Origin: Clostridia bacterium
GTDB taxonomy: Bacteria > Bacillota > Clostridia > TANB77 > CAG-508
Assembly (NCBI GenBank): GCA_017517685.1
Contig: JAFWYK010000001.1
Span: forward strand, 1-62,486
Direction of reading: 5' to 3'
Length of the DNA: 62,486 nucleotides
The notes under the pieces are model-generated. The model ran no database searches and was not told where the DNA came from. It saw only the letters and a list, made by a program, of their open reading frames with translations. Position numbers and translations under genes: made by a program. Every line of letters starts with the position of its first letter. Position 1 is the first letter of the stretch. Below are positions 34,129 to 42,277 of this stretch, piece by piece.

Positions 34129-34578
34129 ATGACTAAAGTTTTATTTGTATGTTTAGGGAATATATGTCGTTCACCAATGGCTGAATTTGTTCTAAAAGAT
34201 ATGGTTAGAAGAAGAGGTTTAGAAGAAGAGTTTATAATAGAATCTAGAGGGACAAGTTCTGAAGAAATTGGAAATGATGTACATTATGGAACTGTTAGAA
34301 AACTTAATTCCGTAGGTGTTCCTGTTGAGCATAGACAAGCTACTAAATTTACTAAAAGAGATTATGATGAATTTGATTATATAATAGGAATGGAAGCTAG
34401 AAACGTTAGGGATATAATGACTTTCATAGATGAAGACCCAGATGATAAAGTTTGTAGACTTTTAGATTATTCTAATAATCCAAGAGATATTGCAGACCCT
34501 TGGTATACAGGAAATTTTGATATTACTTATCAAGATGTTGTAGAAGGATGTGAAGCTTTTTTAAAATCAATAACATAA
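34129..34578 (+). CDS. low-molecular-weight protein-tyrosine phosphatase
   Basis: A cytosolic phosphatase of 149 residues. The P-loop is C8-LGNIC-R14-S close to the N-terminus, and the general acid lies in IADPWYTG, so the active site is complete. In Gram-positives these enzymes often counteract tyrosine kinases that control exopolysaccharide or stress responses; no kinase is nearby. AAAAGGAG precedes the ATG. The GT51 gene starts 15 bases after the stop. Confidence 0.92.
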   Translation: MTKVLFVCLGNICRSPMAEFVLKDMVRRRGLEEEFIIESRGTSSEEIGNDVHYGTVRKLNSVGVPVEHRQATKFTKRDYDEFDYIIGMEARNVRDIMTFIDEDPDDKVCRLLDYSNNPRDIADPWYTGNFDITYQDVVEGCEAFLKSIT

Positions 34579-34593
34579 GAAAAAGGAGAAATA

Positions 34594-35301
34594 ATGTTTA
34601 AATTTATAAAAAGATTAATATTTTCAATAACTATAGCTTTACTTATTGCAAGTGGTATTGTTGGATATCAAGGATATGATATGTATAAAACAGCAATAGC
34701 AGAAACAAGTATTGCAGAAAAAGTTCAAGAAATAAAAGAAGAAGTAAGTGAATTTACTACTTATGATCAATTACCAAAAGATTATATAAATGCTGTAATA
34801 GCAGTTGAAGATAGAAGATTTTTTGATCATAATGGTATAGATATAATATCAATTGGAAGAGCAGTAGTGACAAATGTTAAAGAAAAACGTTTAGCAGAGG
34901 GAGGAAGCACAATAACACAACAGTTAGCTAAAAATACATACTTTACACAAAAGAAAGAATTTACAAGAAAAATTGCCGAAATATTTATGGCTAGAGAATT
35001 TGAAAATTCTTTATCTAAAGAAGAGATATTTGAATTATATGTAAATACAATGTATTTTGGTGATGGTTATTATTGTATTGCTGATGCTGCAGAGGGATAT
35101 TTTGATAAAGAGGTAAGTCAAATGAATTTACATGAAGCAACATTGCTTGCTGGAATACCTAATGCACCTTCAGTATATTCGCCAAATGCAAATCCAGAAT
35201 TATCAAGACAAAGACATAGTCAAGTTATAAGACAAATGGTTAAATATAATTATTTAGAAGAATCAAAAGGGGAAGAGTTGTTAAAAGAAATTGAAAAATA
35301 A
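34594..35301 (+). CDS. monofunctional peptidoglycan glycosyltransferase (GT51)
   Basis: Polymerises lipid II into glycan chains at the membrane. After one anchor (about residues 7-24) the GT51 motifs appear in order: AVEDRRFFDHNGID with the catalytic Glu, EGGSTITQQLAKN, then KEEIFELYVNTMYFGDG and EATLLAGIPNAPSVYSP. The second catalytic Glu lies in the ELYVN region. No transpeptidase domain follows, and at 235 residues it is a stand-alone glycosyltransferase, as MtgA is. GAGGAG-like AAAAGGAG precedes the ATG; it is co-transcribed with the phosphatase. Confidence 0.9.
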   Translation: MFKFIKRLIFSITIALLIASGIVGYQGYDMYKTAIAETSIAEKVQEIKEEVSEFTTYDQLPKDYINAVIAVEDRRFFDHNGIDIISIGRAVVTNVKEKRLAEGGSTITQQLAKNTYFTQKKEFTRKIAEIFMAREFENSLSKEEIFELYVNTMYFGDGYYCIADAAEGYFDKEVSQMNLHEATLLAGIPNAPSVYSPNANPELSRQRHSQVIRQMVKYNYLEESKGEELLKEIEK

Positions 35302-35305
35302 AAAT

Positions 35306-35339
35306 AAAAAAGAATCGCTTTTAAACGATTCTTTTTTTT
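35306..35339. terminator. bidirectional terminator between the GT51 gene and mscL
   Basis: AAAAGAATCG/CGATTCTTTT stem, 8-base loop, A-run on the left and T-run on the right, between convergent genes. Confidence 0.85.
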
Positions 35340-35351
35340 ATTTAATAAGAT

Positions 35352-35822
35352 TTATTTTGTTTCTAAAACTGATGTACAGTGTGGACATCTAGAAGCTTTG
35401 TAACTGATTTCTGAATAGCAGAATGGACAGATTTTAACTGTTGGCTCTGGAGCTGGTTCATCAGCTTTATCTTCTTTTTTCTTACCGAATTTTTTTGTTA
35501 TTTTATCGATTTGACCTAAACTAATAGCTTCCATTTTTTTGTGGAACTTGTTGATATATCTTATTGCTAAGAAAATTGAGAAGGCGATAATTAAGAAATT
35601 AACAATTTCTGTAATAAAGGCACCATATCTAATTGATGCTTCACCAACTGTAAATACCATATCAGAAAAATCTACTTTTCCTGTTATTATAGATATTGCT
35701 GGCATGATAATATCTGCAACTAATGAATTAATGATTTTTTGAAAAGCACCACCAATTACAACACCGACAGCCATGTCTATAATGTTTCCGCGAGTTGCGA
35801 ATTCTTTGAATTCTTTTAACAT
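35352..35822 (-). CDS. mscL: large-conductance mechanosensitive channel with C-terminal zinc ribbon
   Basis: A pentameric channel that opens on hypo-osmotic shock. The N-terminal amphipathic helix and first membrane helix ([20 protein letters not shown], then [15 protein letters not shown]) are typical, as is the second helix around 65-90. The usual cytosolic helix is followed by about 35 extra residues with a zinc ribbon of two CPxC-type pairs (CPFC and CPHC, about 133-149). Length 156 is therefore above the standard 130-150. The start has AGGAGG upstream. Confidence 0.93.
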   Translation of the reverse strand: MLKEFKEFATRGNIIDMAVGVVIGGAFQKIINSLVADIIMPAISIITGKVDFSDMVFTVGEASIRYGAFITEIVNFLIIAFSIFLAIRYINKFHKKMEAISLGQIDKITKKFGKKKEDKADEPAPEPTVKICPFCYSEISYKASRCPHCTSVLETK

Positions 35823-35870
35823 ATAAAACCTCCTGAAGACCTATAAAAGGTCCGTTTTTATTCTACAAAA

Positions 35871-35899
35871 ATAATATAATACATGTCGAATTTTGTCAA
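35871..35899 (-). promoter_or_regulatory. promoter of mscL
   Basis: On the minus strand TTGACA (35899-35894), 17 bases, TATTAT (35876-35871). Confidence 0.6.
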
Positions 35900-35924
35900 T
35901 AAAATAGGGAAGAATAAAAAGATA

Positions 35925-35953
35925 TTGATTTTTATTTAATAGCTTTATATAAT
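35925..35953 (+). promoter_or_regulatory. promoter of the DJ-1/PfpI gene
   Basis: TTGATT (35925-35930), 17 bases, TATAAT (35948-35953), 32 bases before the ATG. Confidence 0.55.
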
Positions 35954-35984
35954 CAAAGTATAATTTTAAAAGGAGGAATAATAA

Positions 35985-36554
35985 ATGAAAAAAGTTGCAG
36001 TAATGTTAGCTGATGGATTTGAAGATATTGAAGCATTAGCAACAGTTGATATTTTAAGAAGAGCGGGAATTTTAGTTGATATGGTAAGTATCAAAAATGA
36101 AGAAGTTAAATCAGCTCATAATGTTATAGTTAAAGCAGATAAGTTGATTGGTGATGATATAGAAGAATATGATATGATTGTTTGCCCAGGAGGACTTCCA
36201 GGTGCAGAATATTTATCTAAATGTGATAGACTAATTGAAGCAATTAGAAAATTTAATTCAATGGATAATAAGTTTATAGCTGCTATTTGTGCATCACCAG
36301 CTATGGTATTATCAAGTGCAGGAATAGAAGAAAATAGATATATAACAAGTTATCCAGGAGAAGATTTTGAAAATATGCTAGATAAAGCAAATTACGTTGA
36401 AGAATTAGTTGTAGTAGATGGTAATTTGATTACAAGTAGAGGGCCAGCAACTACATTTTTATTTGCTTATAAACTAGTTGATCTATTAGGTGGTAATTCA
36501 AAAGCATTAAAATCTGGTATGCTTTGGGATATGCTAGAAGAGGAAAAAGAGTAA
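35985..36554 (+). CDS. DJ-1/PfpI family protein
   Basis: A 189-residue cytosolic protein of the DJ-1/ThiJ/PfpI superfamily. The nucleophile-elbow cysteine is C102 in AAICASPAMVL and the supporting acid is in GFEDIEA (12-18). The pattern is closest to the DJ-1 subgroup annotated as deglycase or chaperone-like in bacteria. The physiological substrate is disputed in the family. AAGGAGG precedes the ATG. The next promoter begins only four bases after the stop. Confidence 0.88.
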   Translation: MKKVAVMLADGFEDIEALATVDILRRAGILVDMVSIKNEEVKSAHNVIVKADKLIGDDIEEYDMIVCPGGLPGAEYLSKCDRLIEAIRKFNSMDNKFIAAICASPAMVLSSAGIEENRYITSYPGEDFENMLDKANYVEELVVVDGNLITSRGPATTFLFAYKLVDLLGGNSKALKSGMLWDMLEEEKE

Positions 36555-36557
36555 AAG

Positions 36558-36586
36558 TTGAAATATTATGTAAAGTATGGTATAAT
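36558..36586 (+). promoter_or_regulatory. consensus promoter of the acetyltransferase gene
   Basis: TTGAAA (36558-36563), 17 bases, TGG-TATAAT (TATAAT at 36581-36586), an extended -10 like that of the 60-residue gene. Confidence 0.65.
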
Positions 36587-36619
36587 ATACTGGACTAATT
36601 TATAGGAGGTATGCATTAT

Positions 36620-37078
36620 ATGATTACTTTACAACTTCGGGAAGCACAAGCAAGCCTGACAGACTATGAATTGTTCGACAAGCTGTATAAATTCTTCAGA
36701 TACGCAGAGATCGACGGAAAGACTATTCCGAGAAACAACGCGGAACTTTCCTCGCTCGAGACGTATCTTGAATACATCCGGACCAAGGGCAACATTCTTT
36801 TTATCCAGGAAGAAGAGACTAACAATGTTGTTGGTTATTTCATTATGGCCTGGTTTGATGATGGTGGAGCCCGGATTCGTGAAATGTATATCGCAGAAGA
36901 ACATCAACGTAAAGGATATGGCAAGAAAGCGGTCAAAGAACTAATTAAGCTGGTGAAAGAAGAGGGCTTTAAATGGGTTGAACTCATGAGCTATTCTATT
37001 GCCACTGATAATTTCTGGAGCGCCTGCAACTTCCGCTATACCGGCTCGAACGATGAGTACAAGTTTCATATTAAGTAA
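36620..37078 (+). CDS. GNAT-family N-acetyltransferase of foreign composition
   Basis: A 152-residue GCN5-related acetyltransferase. The acetyl-CoA-binding motif A is clear: IREMYIAEEHQRKGYGKKAV (the Q/R-x-x-G-x-G/A signature), preceded by the VVGYFIMAWF strand and followed by the WVELMSYSIATDNFWS segment. The substrate is unknown. The ATG at 36620 is chosen because AGGAGG ends ten bases upstream; the ATG at 36611 would be one base from it. Third positions are visibly richer in G and C than in neighbouring genes. It has its own promoter and a perfect terminator. Confidence 0.85.
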   Translation: MITLQLREAQASLTDYELFDKLYKFFRYAEIDGKTIPRNNAELSSLETYLEYIRTKGNILFIQEEETNNVVGYFIMAWFDDGGARIREMYIAEEHQRKGYGKKAVKELIKLVKEEGFKWVELMSYSIATDNFWSACNFRYTGSNDEYKFHIK

Positions 37079-37090
37079 TGCAAAGACACA

Positions 37091-37137
37091 AGAAAAGACA
37101 GACCTGATTCAGTAAGGTCTGTCTTTTCTTTATTTTT
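37091..37137. terminator. bidirectional terminator with perfect 15-bp stem
   Basis: AGAAAAGACAGACCT/AGGTCTGTCTTTTCT around a 9-base loop, then a T-rich tail. It overlaps the last codons of the convergent gene. Confidence 0.88.
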
Positions 37138-38002
37138 CATAGTCGTCATTTGGTTTTAATAGAATTTTTAATTCTTTGCCTGAACCTAATTTTGTATATA
37201 ATTTTGATATTTGTTCATATTTTTGAGTTCTTTGAACTCTATCTTGTTTTATTTTTCGAGCAAGATTAATACAAGATATTTTTCTTCCATCATGAGTATG
37301 TAGTGTTTCATGATTTAATTCTCTTTTTATTTCAATTTCTGCATTAGGTAATAATTCGAAGAATTTATCTAGCTCGCTAATCATAAATCTATCTTCGATA
37401 TTACATGCTTTAGCAAAAGTTTCTGAATCAATTATTTCAGAAAGTTTATCTTGAAGTGACAATAGTTTATCTTTTTGAGATACATTATGATCATACTCTA
37501 AATTACTTGAAGCGAATACTTGTCTAAAGCTTTTTCTAACATGTTGAACTAAATCAAAGTCTTCTTTAGAAATTTTATCTTCCATATTTTGACCGAAAGT
37601 AGGGTATACTTTATGAACTAGAGCAAAGAATTCTGCTCTAGATTTTTCTTTTGCATCTAATTTTTTACTAATTTCTATGTTCTTTTTAAATAAATTTGCA
37701 GTAAATGCTTTATCATCTTGAAATGCTTTTTCGCGTTCTTCAGCAGTCTTTTTGCCAGCATAAGTTTTAAATGGTGCAGATAAAACAAAGGCAAAATCAC
37801 TATATGAAGCAACAAATGTCATATCATGAAAATGATTTATTAAATAACTTTGCTTTGATGAAATATTAGATCTAATTGTATGATAAAGTGGATTTTTATA
37901 TATATCATTTAAAGCCCCTGCTGTAATAACAGGAGCTTTTATTATTCTCTCACTTGGATCTATTGGTTTATTGTGTTTTGAAAACAATGTACTTAGTTTC
38001 AT
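37130..38002 (-). CDS. hypothetical soluble protein (290 residues)
   Basis: I do not recognise a domain. The product starts MKLSTLFSKHNKPIDPSER, is highly charged and helical, with no signal or membrane segment; the last 60 residues are Lys/Arg-rich (for example KIKQDRVQRTQKYEQ). The ATG at 38002 is chosen because GGAGG lies five bases upstream; an in-frame TTG at 38014 would overlap that site. It follows the DUF445 gene on the same strand after about 50 bases, so they may form an operon. Confidence 0.7.
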   Translation of the reverse strand: MKLSTLFSKHNKPIDPSERIIKAPVITAGALNDIYKNPLYHTIRSNISSKQSYLINHFHDMTFVASYSDFAFVLSAPFKTYAGKKTAEEREKAFQDDKAFTANLFKKNIEISKKLDAKEKSRAEFFALVHKVYPTFGQNMEDKISKEDFDLVQHVRKSFRQVFASSNLEYDHNVSQKDKLLSLQDKLSEIIDSETFAKACNIEDRFMISELDKFFELLPNAEIEIKRELNHETLHTHDGRKISCINLARKIKQDRVQRTQKYEQISKLYTKLGSGKELKILLKPNDDYEK

Positions 38003-38051
38003 AGATTCCTCCAAGAATCAAGTATACTCTTGTAAAAGATATTTGTCAATA

Positions 38052-38948
38052 TTATATAAAAAGATTAATTAATCCTAGTATGAAACCTATTATAGCACCT
38101 AAATTAACAAGAGTGTTTAATTCTTTATTTATAATTTTTAAAACTAGTTCTTCAATTTTGGATGCTTCCATAGTATTTATTCTATCAGTGACTACAGAAG
38201 AGATATCTATAAGTTTTAAGATAGGTGGTAGGTTATTAATGATAAATTTTTCATAAATATTCATCATAATATCTACTAAGTTAATTTCACTTGTTCCAAT
38301 TTTTGTTGTTATATCAGATAAAGATGAAGATGTGTATTTATCAAGTTCTTTTGAAACCATATCTGAAATAACTTTTTCGCCTTCTTGATCAATGTATTCA
38401 GTAATTTTTTCAGAAGCACCTCTAGATATTGTTCCTACTACTGCATTTCCACCAAGTAATCCTAGAAGAGACCCTTTAAAGTTTTCTTTAGCAGCTAGTT
38501 CAATTTGCTCTGCAATCATTGGTCCTAGATTAGCGTCTTTTACTGTTTGAAGAATGCTTTGTGAAAGATTAGTAACAATTTTATCTTTCATTTGATCGTA
38601 ATTGTTTGTATTTAAATAATTAGTTAAAAGAGTATCAACAGATGCTGAAACATCAGTAGTTCCATTTAAGAAATCCACAACAATTTCACGAACGTCAGCT
38701 TTCATTGAGTCAGAAAGTAAGGCGTCTTTTAATGTATCTGCATTAACTAAATTATCACTTATTGAATTACCTATTGCTTGAGCTAATCGTTCTTTGTTTT
38801 TTGGAATAACCCCGGGTGTAAAAGGTAATGTGAATTTTCCAATCTTAACAGGGTTAAGAGGGAAGAAAAGCATTTTTACAGCAATCCAATTTGTAACATA
38901 ACCAATTGCAGCACCGATTAATGGTCTAATAATTAAAGAATAATCCAT
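38052..38948 (-). CDS. DUF445 family membrane protein (YheB-like)
   Basis: A 298-residue protein of DUF445. The N-terminal block IGAAIGYVTNWIAVKMLF, the FTPGVIPKNKERLAQAIG segment and a C-terminal hydrophobic hairpin (LGAIIGFILGLINLFI) are typical. The middle (about 70-260) is amphipathic helix. The function is unknown; in Bacillus the relative YheB is associated with the spore or membrane. The ATG follows AAGGAG. Confidence 0.85.
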   Translation of the reverse strand: MDYSLIIRPLIGAAIGYVTNWIAVKMLFFPLNPVKIGKFTLPFTPGVIPKNKERLAQAIGNSISDNLVNADTLKDALLSDSMKADVREIVVDFLNGTTDVSASVDTLLTNYLNTNNYDQMKDKIVTNLSQSILQTVKDANLGPMIAEQIELAAKENFKGSLLGLLGGNAVVGTISRGASEKITEYIDQEGEKVISDMVSKELDKYTSSSLSDITTKIGTSEINLVDIMMNIYEKFIINNLPPILKLIDISSVVTDRINTMEASKIEELVLKIINKELNTLVNLGAIIGFILGLINLFI

Positions 38949-39288
38949 AAAATGTACTCCTTTTTATTCTAATTTCAATATTAATTATACAATGTAAGAA
39001 TATAAAATGCAAATTGATAAAAATGGAAGAAAAAGATTTTAAAATATACTATTTTAATAAGAAATATATGATTTTTAGTATAAATGTAACAAAAAGTTAA
39101 CAAATTTACAAGAAATTTACAAAAAGGTATTTATTTTAGACACAATTTATGATAAAATATATGTGATGTTTGTTTTTAAAAAACAGACATCTGAAATAAG
39201 TAATATATATACTTAAGAAAAAAGAAGCAATAAGTTGCTTTATTTAAAGCTATAAATGTAACTACATATATAGGAGGATTTATTTAAT
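38949..39288 (+). other. 340-base region between divergent genes
   Basis: It lies between the leftward DUF445 gene and the rightward 374-residue gene. It holds a hairpin GATGTTTGTTTT/AAAACAGACATC (39165-39191, one G-T pair) and a smaller AAGCAA/TTGCTT hairpin (39227-39242). A TAAAAT at 39153-39158 may be a -10, but its -35 is poor. The leader before the ATG would be about 120 bases. Confidence 0.4.
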
Positions 39289-40413
39289 ATGAATTTTGCA
39301 GTTAACGGCAATGCGGTTGTATGCAACATGTTAGACGGGGAAATTAGAGCTAGAATGGCCAGTAGAAATAACCCAGCTAAAAAACAATATTATAAGGATT
39401 TACATGTAATTGACTCATCACCAGCAATTACAAGATTTATGGTTGCTCATCCTAAAGTATTTGGAAATAAAAAACTAATACGTCCAGATGGAAGCAATTT
39501 TTTTGGTGGTATAGTACCTTTAGCATCACTTGATGATACTAAAGATCACAGAGAAATGTTAAAAACTAGAATGAAATACGAATATGGACTTACAGATGCA
39601 GAGTTACCAGCTATGGATAGGTTTTTAGATGATCTATATAGTTTAGGATCAACTCCAGAAATTCAAGATATCGTTAGTGAGACAGAAGAATATAAAGACT
39701 CTATTGAAAAAATGTGGAAACAAAATGAAGCAATGATAATGAGATATATTCATGGAGTACTTGGATACGTTCCAGAAAAAGTTGGAAAAGTTAGTACATA
39801 TGTAATGTATCCAACAATAGATACACATAGAAGTTATCAATTATCAGAAAGTAAGACATTCTTATTCTTTGGTAAAAAAGAAGAATCAGATCCAAATAAA
39901 ATATTATCTTACTTAACACATCAAGCTGTTCATCAACCAATGCTTCCATACAAAAATTCAATGACAAAAAAAGAGAAAGAAGAATTTCATGCATTTATAA
40001 AATTCTTAACTGATAAAGATGTATATAATCAATTAACAGGAAGAAGTTATTTGGATATAGTTACACAAAATGAAAATGCAGAAGTTATGGGAAGAGTATA
40101 TCCATTCTGGTTAGGTTATAGATATAGAAATGCTGATAGACAAGGATTAAATGCAGAAGAAGAAGTTGCAAAAGCAATTCAAAGAGATAAAACATATTTT
40201 GAAAGCTTACCTGAAACTTCAAGAAAAAGAAAACTTTATAGTACATATGAGTTTGATAAATTAGATCCTAAAAAAATAGCAGTACTTTTCAGAGAAAGAA
40301 GAGGAATAACACCATATGAATTTGCTAAATTAGATTTTGATAATAGATCTTTAGTTGAACAAGATTCATCAAAGAGAAAGAAGAAACCAAACTCAGAAGA
40401 AAGAACAATGTAG
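39289..40413 (+). CDS. hypothetical soluble protein (374 residues)
   Basis: No family recognised. The protein begins MNFAVNGNAVVCNMLDGEIR, has no membrane segment or signal and ends with a basic tail (SSKRKKKPNSEERTM). The middle is rich in Tyr, His and charged residues (for example TYVMYPTIDTHRSYQ). AGGAGG precedes the ATG, and codons are native, so it is a real, well-translated gene. It is monocistronic, with a long structured leader and a good terminator. Confidence 0.7.
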   Translation: MNFAVNGNAVVCNMLDGEIRARMASRNNPAKKQYYKDLHVIDSSPAITRFMVAHPKVFGNKKLIRPDGSNFFGGIVPLASLDDTKDHREMLKTRMKYEYGLTDAELPAMDRFLDDLYSLGSTPEIQDIVSETEEYKDSIEKMWKQNEAMIMRYIHGVLGYVPEKVGKVSTYVMYPTIDTHRSYQLSESKTFLFFGKKEESDPNKILSYLTHQAVHQPMLPYKNSMTKKEKEEFHAFIKFLTDKDVYNQLTGRSYLDIVTQNENAEVMGRVYPFWLGYRYRNADRQGLNAEEEVAKAIQRDKTYFESLPETSRKRKLYSTYEFDKLDPKKIAVLFRERRGITPYEFAKLDFDNRSLVEQDSSKRKKKPNSEERTM

Positions 40414-40420
40414 ACAATAT

Positions 40421-40448
40421 AAAAGGATGCCTTATGGCATCCTTTTTT
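40421..40448 (+). terminator. intrinsic terminator
   Basis: Perfect 11-bp stem AAAAGGATGCC/GGCATCCTTTT, loop TTAT, T-run. Confidence 0.88.
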
Positions 40449-40526
40449 GATGCTTTTTTCTTGATATAATTAGGATTTATTGGTAAAATAATTAAGGAAA
40501 TTATATAGACAAAAGAGGAGGAATAA

Positions 40527-41090
40527 ATGAGTAAGAAAACAATAATAATTTTTATTTTATCAATATTATTTGTTGCTTTAGCTGGTGGTGTTTATTTTTA
40601 TGCAAATAATGAATTAAAGAAAAATGCTAAAGCACCAGAGATGGAATTTAAACTTCCAGAAGAAGAGCTATCAAATACTAAAGATTTAGAGAATATAACT
40701 TATGTTGATATATCATTTGAAAACAGTGATGGAAATTTAAATAAGTTATCTGAGTCTAAAGACATGGCAACGATGATTTTATTTTGGAGTCCAGATAATC
40801 AAGATTCAGTAGAAGTATTAAAAAAAGTTGATTCAATGAATGAAAAATATGAAAATATAAAATTTTATATGATAAATACAAGTGATACAACTCCTAAAGA
40901 ATTAGAAGATGAATTAACAATAGATATTTATTATGACAAATTAAAAGAAGGTGCTTCAAAGTTTTATATAACTGAATTACCTTCTATGATTTATATACAA
41001 AAAAATAATGAAGTGCTTCATGCAAAAAGTGGATTTACATCAACAGATGCATTAGAAGCAAATTTAGATATTTTAGCTGAAAATTTTTAA
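40527..41090 (+). CDS. membrane-anchored thioredoxin-fold protein lacking the CxxC cysteines
   Basis: One N-terminal membrane segment (about 5-25) leads to an extracellular thioredoxin/TlpA-like domain (about 55-187). The strand before the active site (ATMILFW) and the cis-proline region (ELPSMIYI) are in place, but WCxxC is replaced by W87-S-P-D-N91, so neither redox cysteine exists. Disulfide chemistry is therefore unlikely, and a binding or scaffolding role is inferred. GAGGAGG precedes the ATG. Its last 18 bases overlap the end of a convergent gene on the other strand. Confidence 0.8.
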   Translation: MSKKTIIIFILSILFVALAGGVYFYANNELKKNAKAPEMEFKLPEEELSNTKDLENITYVDISFENSDGNLNKLSESKDMATMILFWSPDNQDSVEVLKKVDSMNEKYENIKFYMINTSDTTPKELEDELTIDIYYDKLKEGASKFYITELPSMIYIQKNNEVLHAKSGFTSTDALEANLDILAENF

Positions 41091-41564
41091 GTAGCAGTAC
41101 ATGTATGCAATGTAGTAAATGACGTCACTAAATGGAACAGCAAATAAAATTCCTTTTTGGTCAAATAAATAAAAGCCAATTATCATACAAATTAAAGTAT
41201 CAATAATTTTTGCGATAGCGAAGATTATTGATATTTTTTTGCTTTTATTATGAAAAATATATCCAGGAATTAAATACTTTATTGGGAATAAACTACTTGC
41301 AATGAAAAGAATTTTACCACTATAAATTGCGTAATTAATTATTCCTTGGCTTATATTAAAAACTGTAAATATTTTTTCATAAAATAAATAAAAACACATT
41401 GATAGTAAAATTGTATAGATAATATTTCCAATAATAATATTATTAAATTCTTTTCTATTTTTAAAATATTTTTTATTAAAGCAAAGAATTATACTTGGAA
41501 AAATTAGAATTAAATAATATAAAAAAATTAATCCAAGTCCTTTCAATTCTATTTCATTAAACAT
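41073..41564 (-). CDS. small polytopic membrane protein, MATE-like fragment size
   Basis: A 163-residue, very hydrophobic protein with four or five membrane segments. The second half (FPIKYLIPGYIFHNK, then IDTLICMIIGFYLF and DVIYYIAYMY) resembles the last helices of MATE/polysaccharide-flippase transporters. Those proteins are about 450 residues, so this is either a shortened relative or an unrelated small membrane protein. The start has AGAGGT upstream. It converges with, and overlaps, the thioredoxin-like gene. Confidence 0.6.
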   Translation of the reverse strand: MFNEIELKGLGLIFLYYLILIFPSIILCFNKKYFKNRKEFNNIIIGNIIYTILLSMCFYLFYEKIFTVFNISQGIINYAIYSGKILFIASSLFPIKYLIPGYIFHNKSKKISIIFAIAKIIDTLICMIIGFYLFDQKGILFAVPFSDVIYYIAYMYCYLKIFS

Positions 41565-41683
41565 AAAAAAACCTCTTAATAAAATTTATAATAATTTTAT
41601 CACATAAGTACTTGAAAATAAAGAATTAAATCCACATTGTGGGGAACAAAGTGGGGGATTTTTTTAAGATTATTTGGAAAAAT

Positions 41684-41692
41684 TGTGGATAA
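41684..41692 (-). promoter_or_regulatory. perfect DnaA box upstream of mraZ
   Basis: TGTGGATAA here reads TTATCCACA on the minus strand, the consensus DnaA 9-mer. It is about 50 bases before the mraZ promoter. In Bacillus subtilis the equivalent operon (yllB-ylxA-ftsL-pbpB) is controlled by DnaA; the same here is an inference from one site. Confidence 0.45.
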
Positions 41693-41738
41693 CTATTTGA
41701 AAAAAATTTATTTTTTATAAAAAAATTATAAAAAATGC

Positions 41739-41767
41739 TTGCAAATTAAAATACTATATATTAAAAT
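41739..41767 (+). promoter_or_regulatory. mraZ promoter
   Basis: TTGCAA (41739-41744), 17 bases, TAAAAT (41762-41767). The transcription start would fall at the first MraZ-type repeat. Confidence 0.55.
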
Positions 41768-41774
41768 CAAATTG

Positions 41775-41810
41775 AAGTGGAGAGAAGTGGTAAAAAGTGG
41801 TAGAAAAGTG
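41775..41810 (+). promoter_or_regulatory. MraZ operator: four direct repeats at 10-bp spacing
   Basis: AAGTGG occurs at 41775, 41785 and 41795, and AAGTGA at 41805, exactly one helical turn apart. Direct GTGG-type repeats at 10-bp spacing just before mraZ are the known binding pattern of the MraZ regulator, which represses its own dcw operon. Confidence 0.75.
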
Positions 41811-41827
41811 AAAGGAGGTTGTTAAGC

Positions 41828-42253
41828 TTGTTAATTGGCGAATATGAGCACTCTCTAGACGCTAAAGGCAGATTAATTATGCCTTCAAAGTTAAGAGATG
41901 ATATTGGTGAAAAATTCATAATTACCAAAGGGCTTGACGGCTGTTTGTTTGCGTTTTCTATTGAAGAATGGAAAAATTTTGAGCAAAAATTAAGATCACT
42001 TCCAATTTCTAATAAGGATGCGAGAGCATTCTCAAGATTTTTCTTCGCTGGTGCCATGGATTGCGAAATAGATAAACAAGGTAGATTTTTAATCTCTAGC
42101 AATTTAAGAGAATTTGCTGGACTTACAAAAGAAGTTGTTATTGTAGGTATGGATTCAAGAATTGAAATATGGAGCAAGGATAAATGGCAAAAATGTGATG
42201 AAGACATCTCTGCTGATGAAATAGCAGAAAAGATGGAAATGCTAGGTATATAA
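41828..42253 (+). CDS. mraZ: transcriptional regulator MraZ
   Basis: A 141-residue double-AbrB-fold DNA-binding protein that controls the division/cell-wall cluster. Each half has the family signature: [20 protein letters not shown] near the start and [18 protein letters not shown] in the second half. The start is the TTG at 41828, nine bases after AGGAGG, giving the usual MxIGEY beginning; the TTG at 41819 abuts the ribosome site. Four operator repeats precede it. The next gene is separated by an unusual 335-base leader. Confidence 0.93.
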   Translation: MLIGEYEHSLDAKGRLIMPSKLRDDIGEKFIITKGLDGCLFAFSIEEWKNFEQKLRSLPISNKDARAFSRFFFAGAMDCEIDKQGRFLISSNLREFAGLTKEVVIVGMDSRIEIWSKDKWQKCDEDISADEIAEKMEMLGI

Positions 42254-42277
42254 CTTGCTAAAGTTTATATAAATCAC

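Noticed and set aside
41632..41692. Possible origin of replication (DnaA box, AT-rich stretch)
   Set aside because: Only one perfect DnaA box is present and no dnaA, dnaN or recF is near; regulation of the dcw operon is a simpler reading.
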